A stretch of DNA of 64,000 nt from CAWJPY01 sp963844865 (GTDB lineage Bacteria; Acidobacteriota; Thermoanaerobaculia; Thermoanaerobaculales; Sulfomarinibacteraceae). The translations under genes and the position numbers were made by a program. Under the pieces are notes generated by a model. That model did no database searches. It worked only from the letters and a program-made list of their open reading frames with translations, and was not told the origin of the DNA. Positions 52,461 to 63,324 of this stretch are shown piece by piece (the first letter of the stretch is position 1; every line of letters starts with the position of its first letter). The DNA lies in NCBI GenBank assembly GCA_963844865.1, contig CAWJPY010000001.1, forward strand, positions 186,001 through 250,000. The letters run 5' to 3'.

Positions 52461-53006
52461 TCAGTACTTGAGTTCCCGCACGACCTCGTCGTACGGTCTC
52501 GTCTGCTTCGGGTCGTTCACCTGTTGCTTGAACACGACCTTGCCGGGAAGGATCTCCTTGACCTCGCCGTTATAGAGCTTCGTCCCGGGTCGGATGATGT
52601 AGGACTGGTTGTCGCGTCCCTGTACGAACGCCAGCATGCCGCTCGGCGTCTCCAGGATGCCTTCCACCCTGAGCTCCTCGACCATCATGCCCGGCAGACC
52701 CGGAGGCCTCACCTTGGCGCCGCCGGTGTCCTCGTCCTGGAAGCCCTCCAGGAGTGACCGGAAGGGGTCGCGACGGCCCGCCGGGTCGTAGCTGAAGACG
52801 TCCCCCTGAAGGACCTCCTGCTCGCCGCGCAGGATCTCCTCGATGCCGGAGACGTCCACATCCTCGTCGAGATCGAGGACGCCCTCGTTCTTGGCACCCT
52901 CGCTCCCCTCCGCGCCGCTGTCCTGATCCTGAGCCCCGACCCGAGACGCGCCGAGGGAGGCCAGCGAGGCGGCCAGCAACCACGCAATCCACCACCGCAC
53001 GCTCAT
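52461..53006 (-). CDS. pilP: Type IV pilus assembly protein PilP
   Basis: PilP is a lipoprotein or secreted partner linking PilNO to the secretin. The 181-residue protein has a signal segment (WWIAWLLAASLASLGA), no clear lipobox Cys, then an acidic linker and the PilP domain (RRDPFRSLLEG, PPGLPGMMVEELRVEGILET). Its ATG overlaps the pilO stop (ATGA). Confidence 0.92.
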   Translation of the reverse strand: MSVRWWIAWLLAASLASLGASRVGAQDQDSGAEGSEGAKNEGVLDLDEDVDVSGIEEILRGEQEVLQGDVFSYDPAGRRDPFRSLLEGFQDEDTGGAKVRPPGLPGMMVEELRVEGILETPSGMLAFVQGRDNQSYIIRPGTKLYNGEVKEILPGKVVFKQQVNDPKQTRPYDEVVRELKY

Positions 53007-53581
53007 TTGCCTCGTCCTTCCGCCGGCTCTTCCTTGTAGATGAAGGTCTTCTGGGTGAAGGTGGCGTGGATCGTGTACCCACCTTCCGCCCTGGTCGGTG
53101 AGATGGCTAGGTTGTCCACGTTGATGATGCGCGAGAATCGGCTGAGGCGATCGAAGAACTTGCCCAGCTCGTGGTAGGTGCCGTCCAGCTCCACCTTGAT
53201 GGGCCACTCCTGGTAGAAGTCCTGGTCCACGAAGTCGCCGGGCGTGAAGCGGACGAGCCGGAAGTGGCCGCGCTCGGTGAGCTGCTTCAGCTTCTTGAGC
53301 AGGCTGTCGGTCTCGCGCTTGGTGGGCAGGATGCGGCGCAGCCGGCCCAGGTCGAGCTCCAGGTTCTTGATGTCCTCCTCGAGCTTGGGCAGGTCGCGCT
53401 TGGCGGCCAACCCCTTCTCGATCTCCCGCTCCAGGTCGCTGATGGACGACTCGAGGTTCGCGCACTCGGTCTGAATGTCCTTGAAGACGTACATCTGGAG
53501 CACGACGAACAGGGCGATGCCGAGCACCACACCGACGATGACCGCCACGTACCAGGGCTTTTCGTTGAGGTCGATGGCCAT
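53003..53581 (-). CDS. pilO: Type IV pilus assembly protein PilO
   Basis: This 192-residue inner-membrane protein has one TM helix (residues 10-30, VAVIVGVVLGIALFVVLQMY), a coiled coil (about 35-95) and a ferredoxin-like PilO domain (RLVRFTPGDFVDQDFYQEWP). It forms the alignment complex with PilN and PilM. Confidence 0.94.
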   Translation of the reverse strand: MAIDLNEKPWYVAVIVGVVLGIALFVVLQMYVFKDIQTECANLESSISDLEREIEKGLAAKRDLPKLEEDIKNLELDLGRLRRILPTKRETDSLLKKLKQLTERGHFRLVRFTPGDFVDQDFYQEWPIKVELDGTYHELGKFFDRLSRFSRIINVDNLAISPTRAEGGYTIHATFTQKTFIYKEEPAEGRGK

Positions 53582-53593
53582 GTCACCCTCCCC

Positions 53594-54196
53594 TTACGAG
53601 CCCGCGCCCTTGTTGGCGGCGGTCTTGATCTCGGGCGGCGCATAGGTGAAGTTGCAGTTGAGGGTGAAGGTGAAGGCGTCCTCTCGGGAGCGCGCCATGT
53701 CCTTGAGGGCCGGCTCCTGGAAGAAGGGGGACCCGTTGATGTTGGAGATGTAGTTGGCCACCGCGTTCTCGTCCATGGCCATGCCCGTCAGCGTCAGCCT
53801 GGTCCCGTTGAGGTCGAGCTTGGTCAGCCACACCAGGTCGGGCAGGGAGCGCGAGACCTCGTCCATGATCCGCACCGGCCCCCGCTGGTTCTCCTTGAGC
53901 TTGTTGATGACGGCGATCTTGTGCTTCAGCTGGTCGCGTTTCTTCTCGAGCTCGTCCACCTTGTCGATGTAGGGCTTGAGCTCGTCCCGCTCCTGGGTCT
54001 TCTCGGCCTTGACGCGACGCAGGTTGGCGCGCTCGTTCTTCAGCATCAACCACCGCGTGCCGATCACCACCAGGGCGATGCCGAGCACGATGATCAGCAG
54101 CACGTCCCCCTGCTTGGCGCCGAGGGAGAACTCCGTCCGTTTGCGCTTCTTCGCCGCCGCGGCGGGGACCTCGGCAACCAGGTTGATCTTGATCAT
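53594..54196 (-). CDS. pilN: Type IV pilus assembly protein PilN
   Basis: This 200-residue inner-membrane protein begins MIKINLVAEVPAAAAKKR, the N-terminal segment that binds PilM (usual form INLLP). TM helix about residues 31-50 (VLLIIVLGIALVVIGTRW), coiled coil, then a PilN domain. It lies 12 bases before pilO and 4 bases after pilM. Confidence 0.93.
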   Translation of the reverse strand: MIKINLVAEVPAAAAKKRKRTEFSLGAKQGDVLLIIVLGIALVVIGTRWLMLKNERANLRRVKAEKTQERDELKPYIDKVDELEKKRDQLKHKIAVINKLKENQRGPVRIMDEVSRSLPDLVWLTKLDLNGTRLTLTGMAMDENAVANYISNINGSPFFQEPALKDMARSREDAFTFTLNCNFTYAPPEIKTAANKGAGS

Positions 54197-54200
54197 GGCG

Positions 54201-55250
54201 TCAGTCTCCGACTGCTCGCACGGCCAGGCCCACCGCCACCGACATGGCGGAGGCGTGGCGGTTGATCCACTCGGGGTCGAAGTCGGACTCCGAGTAGCGG
54301 ATGTTGCGGAACGGGTTCAGGACCTCCACGTCCACCTGGAAGCGCTCCTTGAGCACCTTGTCCAGGTTGACCACCTGGGCGCTGCCGCCGGCGAGGACGA
54401 CCCTGTCCAGGCGATCAACCGACGAGGTGGCCACGAAGAAGTCGATGGTCTTCTGGAGCTCTGCGGCGAGGTCCTCCGAGACCCCGTCGAGCACGCCCAT
54501 CACCTGCTGCACCGAGTGCTCCCCGATGCGCTCGCCGAGCTTCAGGCGCTCCGCGTCCTCACGGGGCAGGTTGAGCTCGCGCTGGATGGCCTCCGTGTAC
54601 TGGTTGCCGCCGAAGGCGACGTCCCGCCAGAAGATGGACGACCCGCGGTGGAGGATGTTGATGTTCATCACCGAGGCGCCGATGTTGACCAGCGCGGTGG
54701 TCTCGTCGCCGGTCTTGTAGTTGGCTTCATAGGCGTTCTGGAGGGCGAACACGTCCACGTCCACCAGCACCGGGTCCTTGCCGGCCTGGACGATCACCGA
54801 GGTGTAGTCGGCGATGCGGTCCTTCTTCACGGCGACCAGGAGCACGTCCATGGTGTCCCCGGCCCCCGACTCCAGGACGACGTAGTCCAGGTTGACGTCG
54901 TTGATGTCGAACGGGATGTACTGCTCCGCCTCCCACTGGATGGACTCCGCCAGCTCCGCGTCCGTCATGGAGGGCAGCTGGATCTTCTTGATGATCACCG
55001 AATGCCCCGACAGGGAGCCCCCGAAGCTCGGGTTCTTGATGGCGTTGTCGGCGATCAGCCGCGACAGCGCCTCCACCACGAGGGACGAGTCCATGATCGC
55101 GCCGTCGACGATCGCCTCGGGCGACAGGTTGGCGATAGCCGCGTGCTGGAGCTGGTACTCCTCGTTTTTGAGCGGCTTCAGCTCGACGATCTTGATGGAT
55201 GACGAGCCGACATCACAGCCGACGACCTGCTTTTTTCGTTTACCAAACAC
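54201..55250 (-). CDS. pilM: Type IV pilus assembly ATPase PilM
   Basis: This is an actin-like cytoplasmic protein of 349 residues: VVGCDVGSSSIKIVEL (phosphate 1), LVNIGASVMNINILHRGSS (phosphate 2) and VVLAGGSAQVVNLDKVL. It binds the PilN N-terminus. The start is GTG after GGGTGAGC. It opens the pil operon. Confidence 0.95.
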   Translation of the reverse strand: MFGKRKKQVVGCDVGSSSIKIVELKPLKNEEYQLQHAAIANLSPEAIVDGAIMDSSLVVEALSRLIADNAIKNPSFGGSLSGHSVIIKKIQLPSMTDAELAESIQWEAEQYIPFDINDVNLDYVVLESGAGDTMDVLLVAVKKDRIADYTSVIVQAGKDPVLVDVDVFALQNAYEANYKTGDETTALVNIGASVMNINILHRGSSIFWRDVAFGGNQYTEAIQRELNLPREDAERLKLGERIGEHSVQQVMGVLDGVSEDLAAELQKTIDFFVATSSVDRLDRVVLAGGSAQVVNLDKVLKERFQVDVEVLNPFRNIRYSESDFDPEWINRHASAMSVAVGLAVRAVGD

Positions 55251-55585
55251 GGTTGCTCACCCCCTAAGCGGAGCCGCGCCCGACTTGGCCATATCCCCTC
55301 TTACTAGCAGGCTAGCAAAGGGCTTTTGCAGTGTCAAGAACAAGTGAAACAGCATGATAGAGGTTTCCTCGCAATCCGCGACTCGTTTCTGCTCGCATAA
55401 CCTTTGTCCCAGGAACACACGAACAGAATACACGTGCAAGGAATCAACGACTGCCAGAAAACGTGACACTTTTCCATTATGCCTTGAAAAAAAAGCTCAC
55501 GGATTTTTCTCGCCGAATCTACGGACACGAGCACGCAATTGAGGTGATGACCATCATCTCCCGGGAGAGTTGCCCCCAGCGGCCC
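55251..55585. promoter_or_regulatory. AT-rich region upstream of pilM, with TTGACA-17-TAGCCT on the minus strand
   Basis: This region of about 330 bp is visibly lower in GC than the rest of the window. On the minus strand TTGACA (55331-55336) and TAGCCT, 17 bases later, form a candidate pilM promoter about 60 bases upstream of the start codon. No gene is recognised in it; the open frames have no known pattern. Confidence 0.5.
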
Positions 55586-55614
55586 TTGATTTTGGCTTAT
55601 GCATGTGGTATTCA
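55586..55614 (+). promoter_or_regulatory. rpmB promoter (TTGATT-17-TATTCA)
   Basis: TTGATT (55586-55591) and TATTCA (55609-55614) are 17 bases apart. The transcript leader contains a GCCCC-GAGGTG-GGGC hairpin (about 55620-55636) just before the ribosome site. Confidence 0.6.
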
Positions 55615-55650
55615 AATCTGCCCCCGAGGTGGGGCTTGGAGGTCGACATC

Positions 55651-55863
55651 ATGGCGCAGCGATGCGATATCTGCGGCAAGGGCCCGATGACGGGCAACAA
55701 TATCTCCCACGCCCACAACGTCACGAAGCGCCGCTGGCAGCCTAACCTGCAGCGGGTCCGGGCCGTCGTCGACGGTCGCCCAACGACCCTCAGGGTGTGC
55801 ACCCGTTGCATCCGGTCGGGCAAGGTCGTGAAGGCGCCCCGCGCCCAGGCCGCCGCTTCGTAG
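55651..55863 (+). CDS. rpmB: 50S ribosomal protein bL28
   Basis: This 70-residue protein begins MAQRCDICGKGPMTGNNISH and ends KVVKAPRAQAAAS. It has zinc-binding pairs CDIC and CTRC, so it is the C+ (zinc) form. TTGGAGGTC precedes the ATG. It stands alone. Confidence 0.96.
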   Translation: MAQRCDICGKGPMTGNNISHAHNVTKRRWQPNLQRVRAVVDGRPTTLRVCTRCIRSGKVVKAPRAQAAAS

Positions 55864-56382
55864 CCCGACCCCCCGCATCCCCCAATCAGCGACAGAGCCG
55901 GTGCCGGGAGCCGTGGCGAGACGTGTCGTGAGCAGCGCTCAGCGGGTCAGCGGTCTTCGGCAGAACAGCGCGTCCCTCGGGCGTGCCACTGGTGACACTT
56001 TTCCGAGGTGACACGGGCCGGCCGTGCGTGACCTGGGGTCGGGAAAGTGCCAGCGGTGGCAACCACGGGAGAGGCGTCGACAGAATCGGCGCGTCGCGGC
56101 ATCTCTCGCTTCGGGCGGGCCAGAGCGGGTGCCAGGCACGCTTTCGAACGAAGCGATCCACGTCCCATCAAAGCAAGACGGCGTGCCAGGCACCTTCTCT
56201 GACGTTCCCGACTCGCGAGAAGTGCTGGGTGGGTGGGGGCTCCGCGCCCCTGCGTTCCTTCTTCTGCCCGGGGCGGGCGGGGGCTTGGCGCCTTTGCGTC
56301 TCCGCGACTCTGCGTTGAGTTCTCGGGTGGGTGGGCGGCTCCGCGCCCCTGCGTCGCCCTTCCCCGCTGCTCGCTGAAGCGA
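55864..56382. repeat. GTGCCAGGCAC dispersed repeat, copy 5 (long form), plus simple sequence
   Basis: The copy at 55965-56225 has the same block order as that at 13.5 kb (GGCGTGCCACTGGTGACACT, GGTCGGGAAAGTG, CATCTCTCGCTTCGGGCG, GTGCCAGGCACGCTTTCGAA, AAGACGGCGTGCCAGGCACC). The rest, to 56382, includes two TGGGTGGG...CTCCGCGCCCCTGCGT blocks. No gene is seen in this 519-bp gap. Confidence 0.85.
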
Positions 56383-58578
56383 TCAGGAACGGACCGGTCG
56401 CTGCTGACCCCGGCGCTCCACCTGGAGCATGCCGCTCAAGCCCTGCAGCCGATCCATGATCCTGGCCAGGTGGGGGGCGTCCCGGACCGCGATGGTCACG
56501 GCCGCGAAGCCGGTGTCGTCCTGCTCGGTGCGGAGCTGGCAGCTCACGATGTCGCTGCCCTCGGCGCAGATGGTCTGGGAGATGGAGGCCAGCATGCCGG
56601 AGCGGTCCTTGAAGATCATGTCCACGTCGACCCGGCTCGGTCGTGACACCCGCTTCACCGCGTCCGCCGCCCAGCGGACCTCGATCTCCCGCTCCGGGTG
56701 GTAGAGCAGGTTGCGCACGTTGGGGCACGACCTGGAGTGCACGGCCACCCCCTTGCCGCGGGTCACGTAGCCGACGATCTCCTCCCCCGGGAGCGGGCTG
56801 CAGCACTTGGCCACGTAGACCAGGAAGTCGGCGTCCCCGGTCACCTCCAGGACCTGGCTGTCGTCCCGTCCCGGCGTGACCTCGTGCCCCGGGGCGGCGG
56901 GAGGGCCGGCCTCGCCCGCGTCCTGGGCGGGCTGCAGGGACGTCGCCACCGACGCGGCCGAGATCCTGCCGAAGCCCACCGCCGCCAGGAGGTCCTCCTC
57001 ACGGGCCAGGCCGTGCTGGCTGGCGACGTGCTGCAGCCCGTCCTGGCCGGCCGCCTTGCGCAGGGAGGTGCCGGTCTTGCGCAGCTCGCGCTCGAGCAGC
57101 TTGCGTCCCACCTCCAGGGCGCGATCCCGCTCCTCCCGCTTCAACCAAACGCGGATCTTGGAGCGGGCGCGGCTGGTGACCACCATCCCCAGCCAGTCGT
57201 GGCGCGGCCGCTGCTGGGGAGAGGTGGTGACCTCGACGATGTCGCCGTTGCCGAGCACGGTCTTGAGGGGCACCCAGCGGCCGTTGAGGCGGCCGCCGAC
57301 GCAGGTGTGGCCGACCTCGGTGTGGACCCGGTAGGCGAAGTCCAGGATGGTCGCCCCGCGCGGGAAGGAGAAGACGTCCCCGCGGGGGGTGAAGCAGTAC
57401 ACCTCGTCCGGGTACAGGTCCACCTTGAGGGAGTCCAGGAACTCCCGCGGCGAGCTGCCCTCCGAGTTGTCCAGCAGGCTCCGCAGCCAGGCGATGCGGG
57501 AGTCCTCGGCGGCGCTGCGCGAGCCCACCTCCTTGTAGCTCCAGTGGGCGGCGATGCCGTACTCGGCGATCTTGTGCATGTCCCGGGTGCGGATCTGGAT
57601 CTCGAAGGGGTGCCCCTCGGGTCCGATCACCGTGGTGTGGAGTGACTGGTAGGCGTTGGGCTTGGGGATGGCGATGTGGTCCTTGATGCGCCCCGGCACC
57701 GGCGACCACTGCTGATGGATGAGGCCGAGGGTGGCGTAGCACTCCGCCACCGTGGACACGATGAGGCGGAAGGCGAGCACGTCGAAGACGTCCGACAGCT
57801 CGACCCGTTGCCGCTTGAGCTTGGACCAGATGGAGTACAGGTGCTTGACCCTGCCCGACACCGTCGCCTCGATACCGTTCTCCTTGAGCAGCCCCTCCAG
57901 CACCTCCCGGATGGTGTTGAACCAGCGGTCCGCCACCTCGGCGCGCTGCTCGAGCTCGTGCTCCAGCCGCTCGAACTCCGCCGGGTAGAGATAGCGGAAG
58001 CACAGGTCCTCCAGCTCCAGCTTGATGCTGCCGATGCCGAGGCGGTTGGCGATGGGCGCGTAGATGTCCAGGGTCTCGCGGGCGATGGCGACCTGGCGAT
58101 CCCGGGGCAGAAAGCCCAGGGTGCGCATGTTGTGGAGGCGATCGGCCAGCTTCACCAGGATTACCCGCACGTCGTCCATGGAGGCGAGGAGGAGGCGTCG
58201 GAAGTTCTCGGCCTCCGTGGCCTCCCGGGCCGCGAAGCTGGACTCGAAGGTGGAGATCTTGGTCAGCGCCTCCACCAGCCGTCGGATCTCGGTCCCGAAC
58301 TCCACCGCCAGCTCCTCGCCGGTGGTGGGGGTGTCCTCCAGCAGGTCGTGGAGGAGCCCGACCGTGATCGCCACCTCGTCGAGCTCCATCTCGGCCAGGA
58401 TCCAGGCCACGGTGAGGGGGTGGATCAGGTAGTCCTCGCCCGACCTGCGGACCTGCCCGTGGTGCCGGTTGGCGGCGAACACGTAGGCGTGGCGCAGCAG
58501 ATCCTCATCGAAGTCGGGCCGGTAGGCCTCGACCCGGTTGAGGATGTCCTCGATGCGGATCTTGCGCCCCGCACTCAT
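56383..58578 (-). CDS. relA: Bifunctional (p)ppGpp synthetase/hydrolase (RelA/SpoT)
   Basis: This is a Rel enzyme of 731 residues. The HD hydrolase domain has intact metal ligands (HHGQVRRSGEDYLIHPLTVA, LLHDLLEDT). The synthetase domain contains DVLAFRLIVSTVAECYATLG and AIPKPNAYQSLHTTVIGP. TGS (CFTPRGDVFSFPRGATILDF), a helical region and an ACT/RRM end follow. It likely both makes and degrades the alarmone. ATG start; TACAAT ends 6 bases before it with no ribosome site, so the mRNA is probably leaderless. Confidence 0.95.
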   Translation of the reverse strand: MSAGRKIRIEDILNRVEAYRPDFDEDLLRHAYVFAANRHHGQVRRSGEDYLIHPLTVAWILAEMELDEVAITVGLLHDLLEDTPTTGEELAVEFGTEIRRLVEALTKISTFESSFAAREATEAENFRRLLLASMDDVRVILVKLADRLHNMRTLGFLPRDRQVAIARETLDIYAPIANRLGIGSIKLELEDLCFRYLYPAEFERLEHELEQRAEVADRWFNTIREVLEGLLKENGIEATVSGRVKHLYSIWSKLKRQRVELSDVFDVLAFRLIVSTVAECYATLGLIHQQWSPVPGRIKDHIAIPKPNAYQSLHTTVIGPEGHPFEIQIRTRDMHKIAEYGIAAHWSYKEVGSRSAAEDSRIAWLRSLLDNSEGSSPREFLDSLKVDLYPDEVYCFTPRGDVFSFPRGATILDFAYRVHTEVGHTCVGGRLNGRWVPLKTVLGNGDIVEVTTSPQQRPRHDWLGMVVTSRARSKIRVWLKREERDRALEVGRKLLERELRKTGTSLRKAAGQDGLQHVASQHGLAREEDLLAAVGFGRISAASVATSLQPAQDAGEAGPPAAPGHEVTPGRDDSQVLEVTGDADFLVYVAKCCSPLPGEEIVGYVTRGKGVAVHSRSCPNVRNLLYHPEREIEVRWAADAVKRVSRPSRVDVDMIFKDRSGMLASISQTICAEGSDIVSCQLRTEQDDTGFAAVTIAVRDAPHLARIMDRLQGLSGMLQVERRGQQRPVRS

Positions 58579-59043
58579 CTATTCATTGTACCTTTCTGGT
58601 CAAGGTGAGTGGGACTTCTGCTGTGGCCAAAGGAGTTGCGGGCAAAGGAGCGAGCACCGCCCCCCTCCGCGTCCGCGTCCGCGTCCGCGTCCGAAGCCCA
58701 GCGGCAGCGGCAGTGCCCGCGAATCTTGCACGCGTCGGGTTCGCCAGAGTGGGAGCCAGGCACCGTTGAAGATGCGGCGCCTACCCTTCTCGGCTCGATC
58801 GTGACGGTGCCTGGCACCCTCTCTGGTGCTCCCCAAGCGGGTGCCTCTCGCGTGTCCAACTCGCGGAACGGTGCCTGGCACCGGGTCTTGCGCTCAAAGA
58901 CGGCGGGGCGCCGCTTCCCGAACGGTGCCTGGCACCGGCTTTGGCGTCGCAATGTGCGTCGCCGCGGAGGGTGTCACCTCTCTGGCGCTCCCGGAGCACT
59001 CGGGTGTGCGCCTTCGCCAGTCTCCTGTGCTCCCGCTCTCCGC
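58579..59043. repeat. GTGCCAGGCAC repeat copy 6 (four motifs) and GCGTCC simple sequence
   Basis: 58668-58695 is a GCGTCC run. From 58740 to 58945 GGTGCCTGGCACC-type motifs occur four times, the first reversed, with CTCTCTGGTGCTCCCCAAGC and CGTGTCCAACTCGCGGAACG between them. No gene is visible. Confidence 0.82.
58585..58590 (-). promoter_or_regulatory. relA/spoT -10 element TACAAT, 6 bases before ATG
   Basis: The minus strand reads GGTACAATGAATAGATG: TACAAT, six bases, then ATG. Confidence 0.6.
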
Positions 59044-60252
59044 TCAGCGGCGCGCGGCGGCGGGCTTGCGCCGCGCCCGGCCGTGACGCATGCGGGCGCG
59101 CTCGCGCCGCTTGGCCACGATCCGGCTGATGAAGAGAGCGACCGGGGAAGCGACGAAGACCGACGAGTAGGTGCCGACGATGATGCCCACCAGCAGCACG
59201 AAGGCGAAGGTGTTGATCACGTCGCCGCCGAAGATGAACAGGGTCAGCACCACCATCAGGGTGGTCCCGGACGTGATGATGGTCCGCGACAGGGTCTGGT
59301 TGATGGAGTCGTTCATCAACGCCTCCAGCTCATCGCCCCGACGGAGCCTCAGGTTCTCCCGCACCCGGTCGAAGACCACCACCGTGTCGTTGACGGAGTA
59401 GCCCACCAAGGTCAGGAGGGCCGCGATGGTGGGAAGGTTGATCTCGCGGTGGGTCAGGGACAGCGCCGACAGGGTGATCAGCACGTCGTGGAACAGGGCC
59501 ACCACGGCGCCGATGCCGTAGGGGAGCTGGAAGCGCACCCAGATGTAGACCAGCATGCCCACCAGGGAGAAGGCGACGGCCAGCACCGCCTTCTCCCGCA
59601 GGTCCTTGCCCACGGCGGGACCCACGCTCTCGGCCCCGAGCAGGGAGAACTCGCCCACCGCCGCGTTCTGGTCCAGGTACGTGCGCGCCGGACCCGACAG
59701 GGCGGTGATGTCCTGGAGGTTGGCCAGGGAGTCGAAGATGCCGTGGTCCTTGCGATAGGCCAGGACCGCGTCGGCCATGGGGGCGTAGTGATCGCTGCGG
59801 GCCTCGGGCGTTCCTCCGATCCCGTCGGGGTCGGCGTTCACCAGGAGCTGGGTGAGCTCCTTCGAGCCCTGGGTGTTGAGGTCGAACCGGTCACCGATGC
59901 CGCCGTCGTACTCCGACCTCAGCAGATCCAGGATCGGCTTCGTGAAGTCGCCCTCCTTGCCCTCGGGGTTCTCGACCCGGATCAGGACCTCGTGCTTGGT
60001 GGCCTCGTCGAAGCGCTGGATGAGCGGGGTCCCCACCGTCAGCCGGGACAGCGCATCGCGCAGGCGGCCGAGGTCCGAGTCCTGGCGGAACTTGACCGTC
60101 ACCTGGGTGCCGCCGGCGAAGTCGATGCCGAAGTTCAATCCGGGACCGAACAGGTCGTATCCCAGCCCCGCCAGGATGACCAGCGCCGACAGGCTCAACG
60201 CGATGGCGCGGTAGCGAAGAAACGGGAAGTTGGTGTCGCCGATGATGCGCAT
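59044..60252 (-). CDS. secF: Protein translocase subunit SecF, with an extra domain
   Basis: SecF works with SecD and YajC to complete Sec-dependent export. The 402-residue protein is longer than usual. The N-terminal TM and FGIDFAGGTQV are normal, as are the six-TM permease domain (LTLVGYSVNDTVVVFDRVRE) and a basic tail. About residues 105-200 are an insertion in the first periplasmic domain with DSLANLQDITALSGPARTYL, which resembles a helix-hairpin-helix. It begins 10 bases after the secD stop. Confidence 0.93.
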   Translation of the reverse strand: MRIIGDTNFPFLRYRAIALSLSALVILAGLGYDLFGPGLNFGIDFAGGTQVTVKFRQDSDLGRLRDALSRLTVGTPLIQRFDEATKHEVLIRVENPEGKEGDFTKPILDLLRSEYDGGIGDRFDLNTQGSKELTQLLVNADPDGIGGTPEARSDHYAPMADAVLAYRKDHGIFDSLANLQDITALSGPARTYLDQNAAVGEFSLLGAESVGPAVGKDLREKAVLAVAFSLVGMLVYIWVRFQLPYGIGAVVALFHDVLITLSALSLTHREINLPTIAALLTLVGYSVNDTVVVFDRVRENLRLRRGDELEALMNDSINQTLSRTIITSGTTLMVVLTLFIFGGDVINTFAFVLLVGIIVGTYSSVFVASPVALFISRIVAKRRERARMRHGRARRKPAAARR

Positions 60253-60262
60253 CTCGTCTCCC

Positions 60263-61833
<1,571 letters not shown>

Positions 61834-61844
61834 CGCTGCCTCCC

Positions 61845-62147
61845 TCAACCGCCTGCAGCGCCGTTCGAGTCCGGACCCACGGGTCCGGCCACGGCGCTCT
61901 TGGCGACTCGGATCTTGACGTTCTCCGCCACCTTCAGGAGCAGCGACACATCCTCGACACCGGCCACGGTCCCGTAGATGCCGCCGCTGGTGACGACCCG
62001 GTCACCCTTCTTGAGGGCTCCGATCATCGCTTCCTTCTTGCGCTGCTGGCGCTTGGCCGGCAGGATCACGATGAAGTAGAACACCGCGAAGATCAGCACG
62101 AACGGGATGAGGATCGCGAGTGGACTGCTCCCGGTTGCCCCTTGCAT
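61845..62147 (-). CDS. yajC: Preprotein translocase subunit YajC
   Basis: This 100-residue membrane protein has one TM helix (ILIPFVLIFAVFYFIVILPA) followed by KRQQRKKEAMIGALKKGDRV and VTSGGIYGTVAGVED, the YajC pattern. It sits between tgt and secD. Confidence 0.95.
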   Translation of the reverse strand: MQGATGSSPLAILIPFVLIFAVFYFIVILPAKRQQRKKEAMIGALKKGDRVVTSGGIYGTVAGVEDVSLLLKVAENVKIRVAKSAVAGPVGPDSNGAAGG

Positions 62148-62173
62148 GAATCACCTCTCGAGGAACGTGGAGT

Positions 62174-63307
62174 CTACTGGCTCGCGCCCCGCGCTCGGGC
62201 GCCCTCCACCCGGCGCCGCCAATGCGCGAAGCGGCCTGTCATGATAGCGTCTCTGGCAGATCTCATCAAGCCGACGAAGTAGGTCAGGTTGTGCACCGTC
62301 AGCAGCACCACCGACGTCACCTCGTTCGCCACGAACAGGTGGCGGAGGGCGGACCGGGGGTAGGCGGCGCAGGTCAGGCACGGGCAGGCGTCGTCCAGGG
62401 GGCCGTCCTCGGAGGCGTGGCGCGCGTTCTTGATGTTGAGCTTCCCCGAGGAGGTGAACACCTTGCCCGTGCGGGCGGAGCGGGTCGGCAGCACGCAGTC
62501 GAAGAGGTCCACGCCCGCCGCGACCGCCGCGAGCATGTCCTCCGGGTAGCCCACGCCCATGAGATACCGGGGCCGCTCCCACGGCAGGATCGGCGTCGCC
62601 CCAGCCACCGCCTCGTGCAGCTGCGCGGAGCTCTCGCCCACCGCCAGCCCCCCCACGGCGAAGCCGTCGAAGGGATGCGCCGCCAGGGCCTCGGTGGACC
62701 GGCGCCGCAGGTCCAGATCCAGGGAACCCTGCTGGATCGCGAACAGGCCTCCCTCCCACCCGCCGTCCCTGAGCTCCCGGGCCCGCTTCAGACCCGCTAC
62801 CGCCCAGGCGGTGGTACGACGGATCGACGCCTCGGCCGTCCCCGGCTCCACGGGGTAGGGAAGGCACTCGTCGAGGACCATGGCGATGTCCACGCCGAAT
62901 GCGGCCTGAGCTTCGGTCACACCCTGTGGGGTCAGACGCCGAGGAGAACCGTCCAGATGGGAGGAGAAGGTGACACCGTCGTCGTCCACTGTCCGCCGCG
63001 CCGCCAGCGAGAACACCTGATAGCCGCCGGAGTCGGTGAGGATCGGCCCCCGCCACGCCAGCAGGCGGTGCAGCCCGCCCATGGCCCGGATGCCCTCCAG
63101 GCCCGGGCGCAGCAGCAGGTGGTAGGTGTTGGCCAGGACCATCTCCGGGGACAGGCGGGCGAGCTCCCAGCTCGCCATGCCCTTCACCGTGCCGCCGGTG
63201 CCCACCGGCATGAAGGCGGGGGTGTGGACGACCCCGTGCGGGGTCTCCAGCTCGCCGGCGCGGGCATCGCTGGCGCCGTCACGGCCGGTGATGGTGAAGG
63301 GAAGCAT
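62174..63307 (-). CDS. tgt: tRNA-guanine transglycosylase (Tgt)
   Basis: Tgt exchanges guanine for preQ1 at the wobble base of four tRNAs in queuosine formation. The 377-residue protein has ILTDSGGYQVFSL (first catalytic Asp), DLFDCVLPTRSARTGKVFTS (second Asp) and zinc ligands CPCLTCAAYPRSALRHLF plus a His. It lies 17 bases after the DUF3467 gene and before yajC, a common order. Confidence 0.96.
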   Translation of the reverse strand: MLPFTITGRDGASDARAGELETPHGVVHTPAFMPVGTGGTVKGMASWELARLSPEMVLANTYHLLLRPGLEGIRAMGGLHRLLAWRGPILTDSGGYQVFSLAARRTVDDDGVTFSSHLDGSPRRLTPQGVTEAQAAFGVDIAMVLDECLPYPVEPGTAEASIRRTTAWAVAGLKRARELRDGGWEGGLFAIQQGSLDLDLRRRSTEALAAHPFDGFAVGGLAVGESSAQLHEAVAGATPILPWERPRYLMGVGYPEDMLAAVAAGVDLFDCVLPTRSARTGKVFTSSGKLNIKNARHASEDGPLDDACPCLTCAAYPRSALRHLFVANEVTSVVLLTVHNLTYFVGLMRSARDAIMTGRFAHWRRRVEGARARGASQ

Positions 63308-63324
63308 GGGAGGGCGCGACGACG

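Noticed and set aside
50059..52575. An 838-codon open frame on the plus strand opposite pilQ
   Set aside because: Antisense shadow of pilQ; repetitive His/Gly/Leu/Val composition, no start signal.
55334..55615. 93-codon open frame on the minus strand in the AT-rich gap
   Set aside because: No family pattern or ribosome site seen, and it overlaps promoter regions on both strands.
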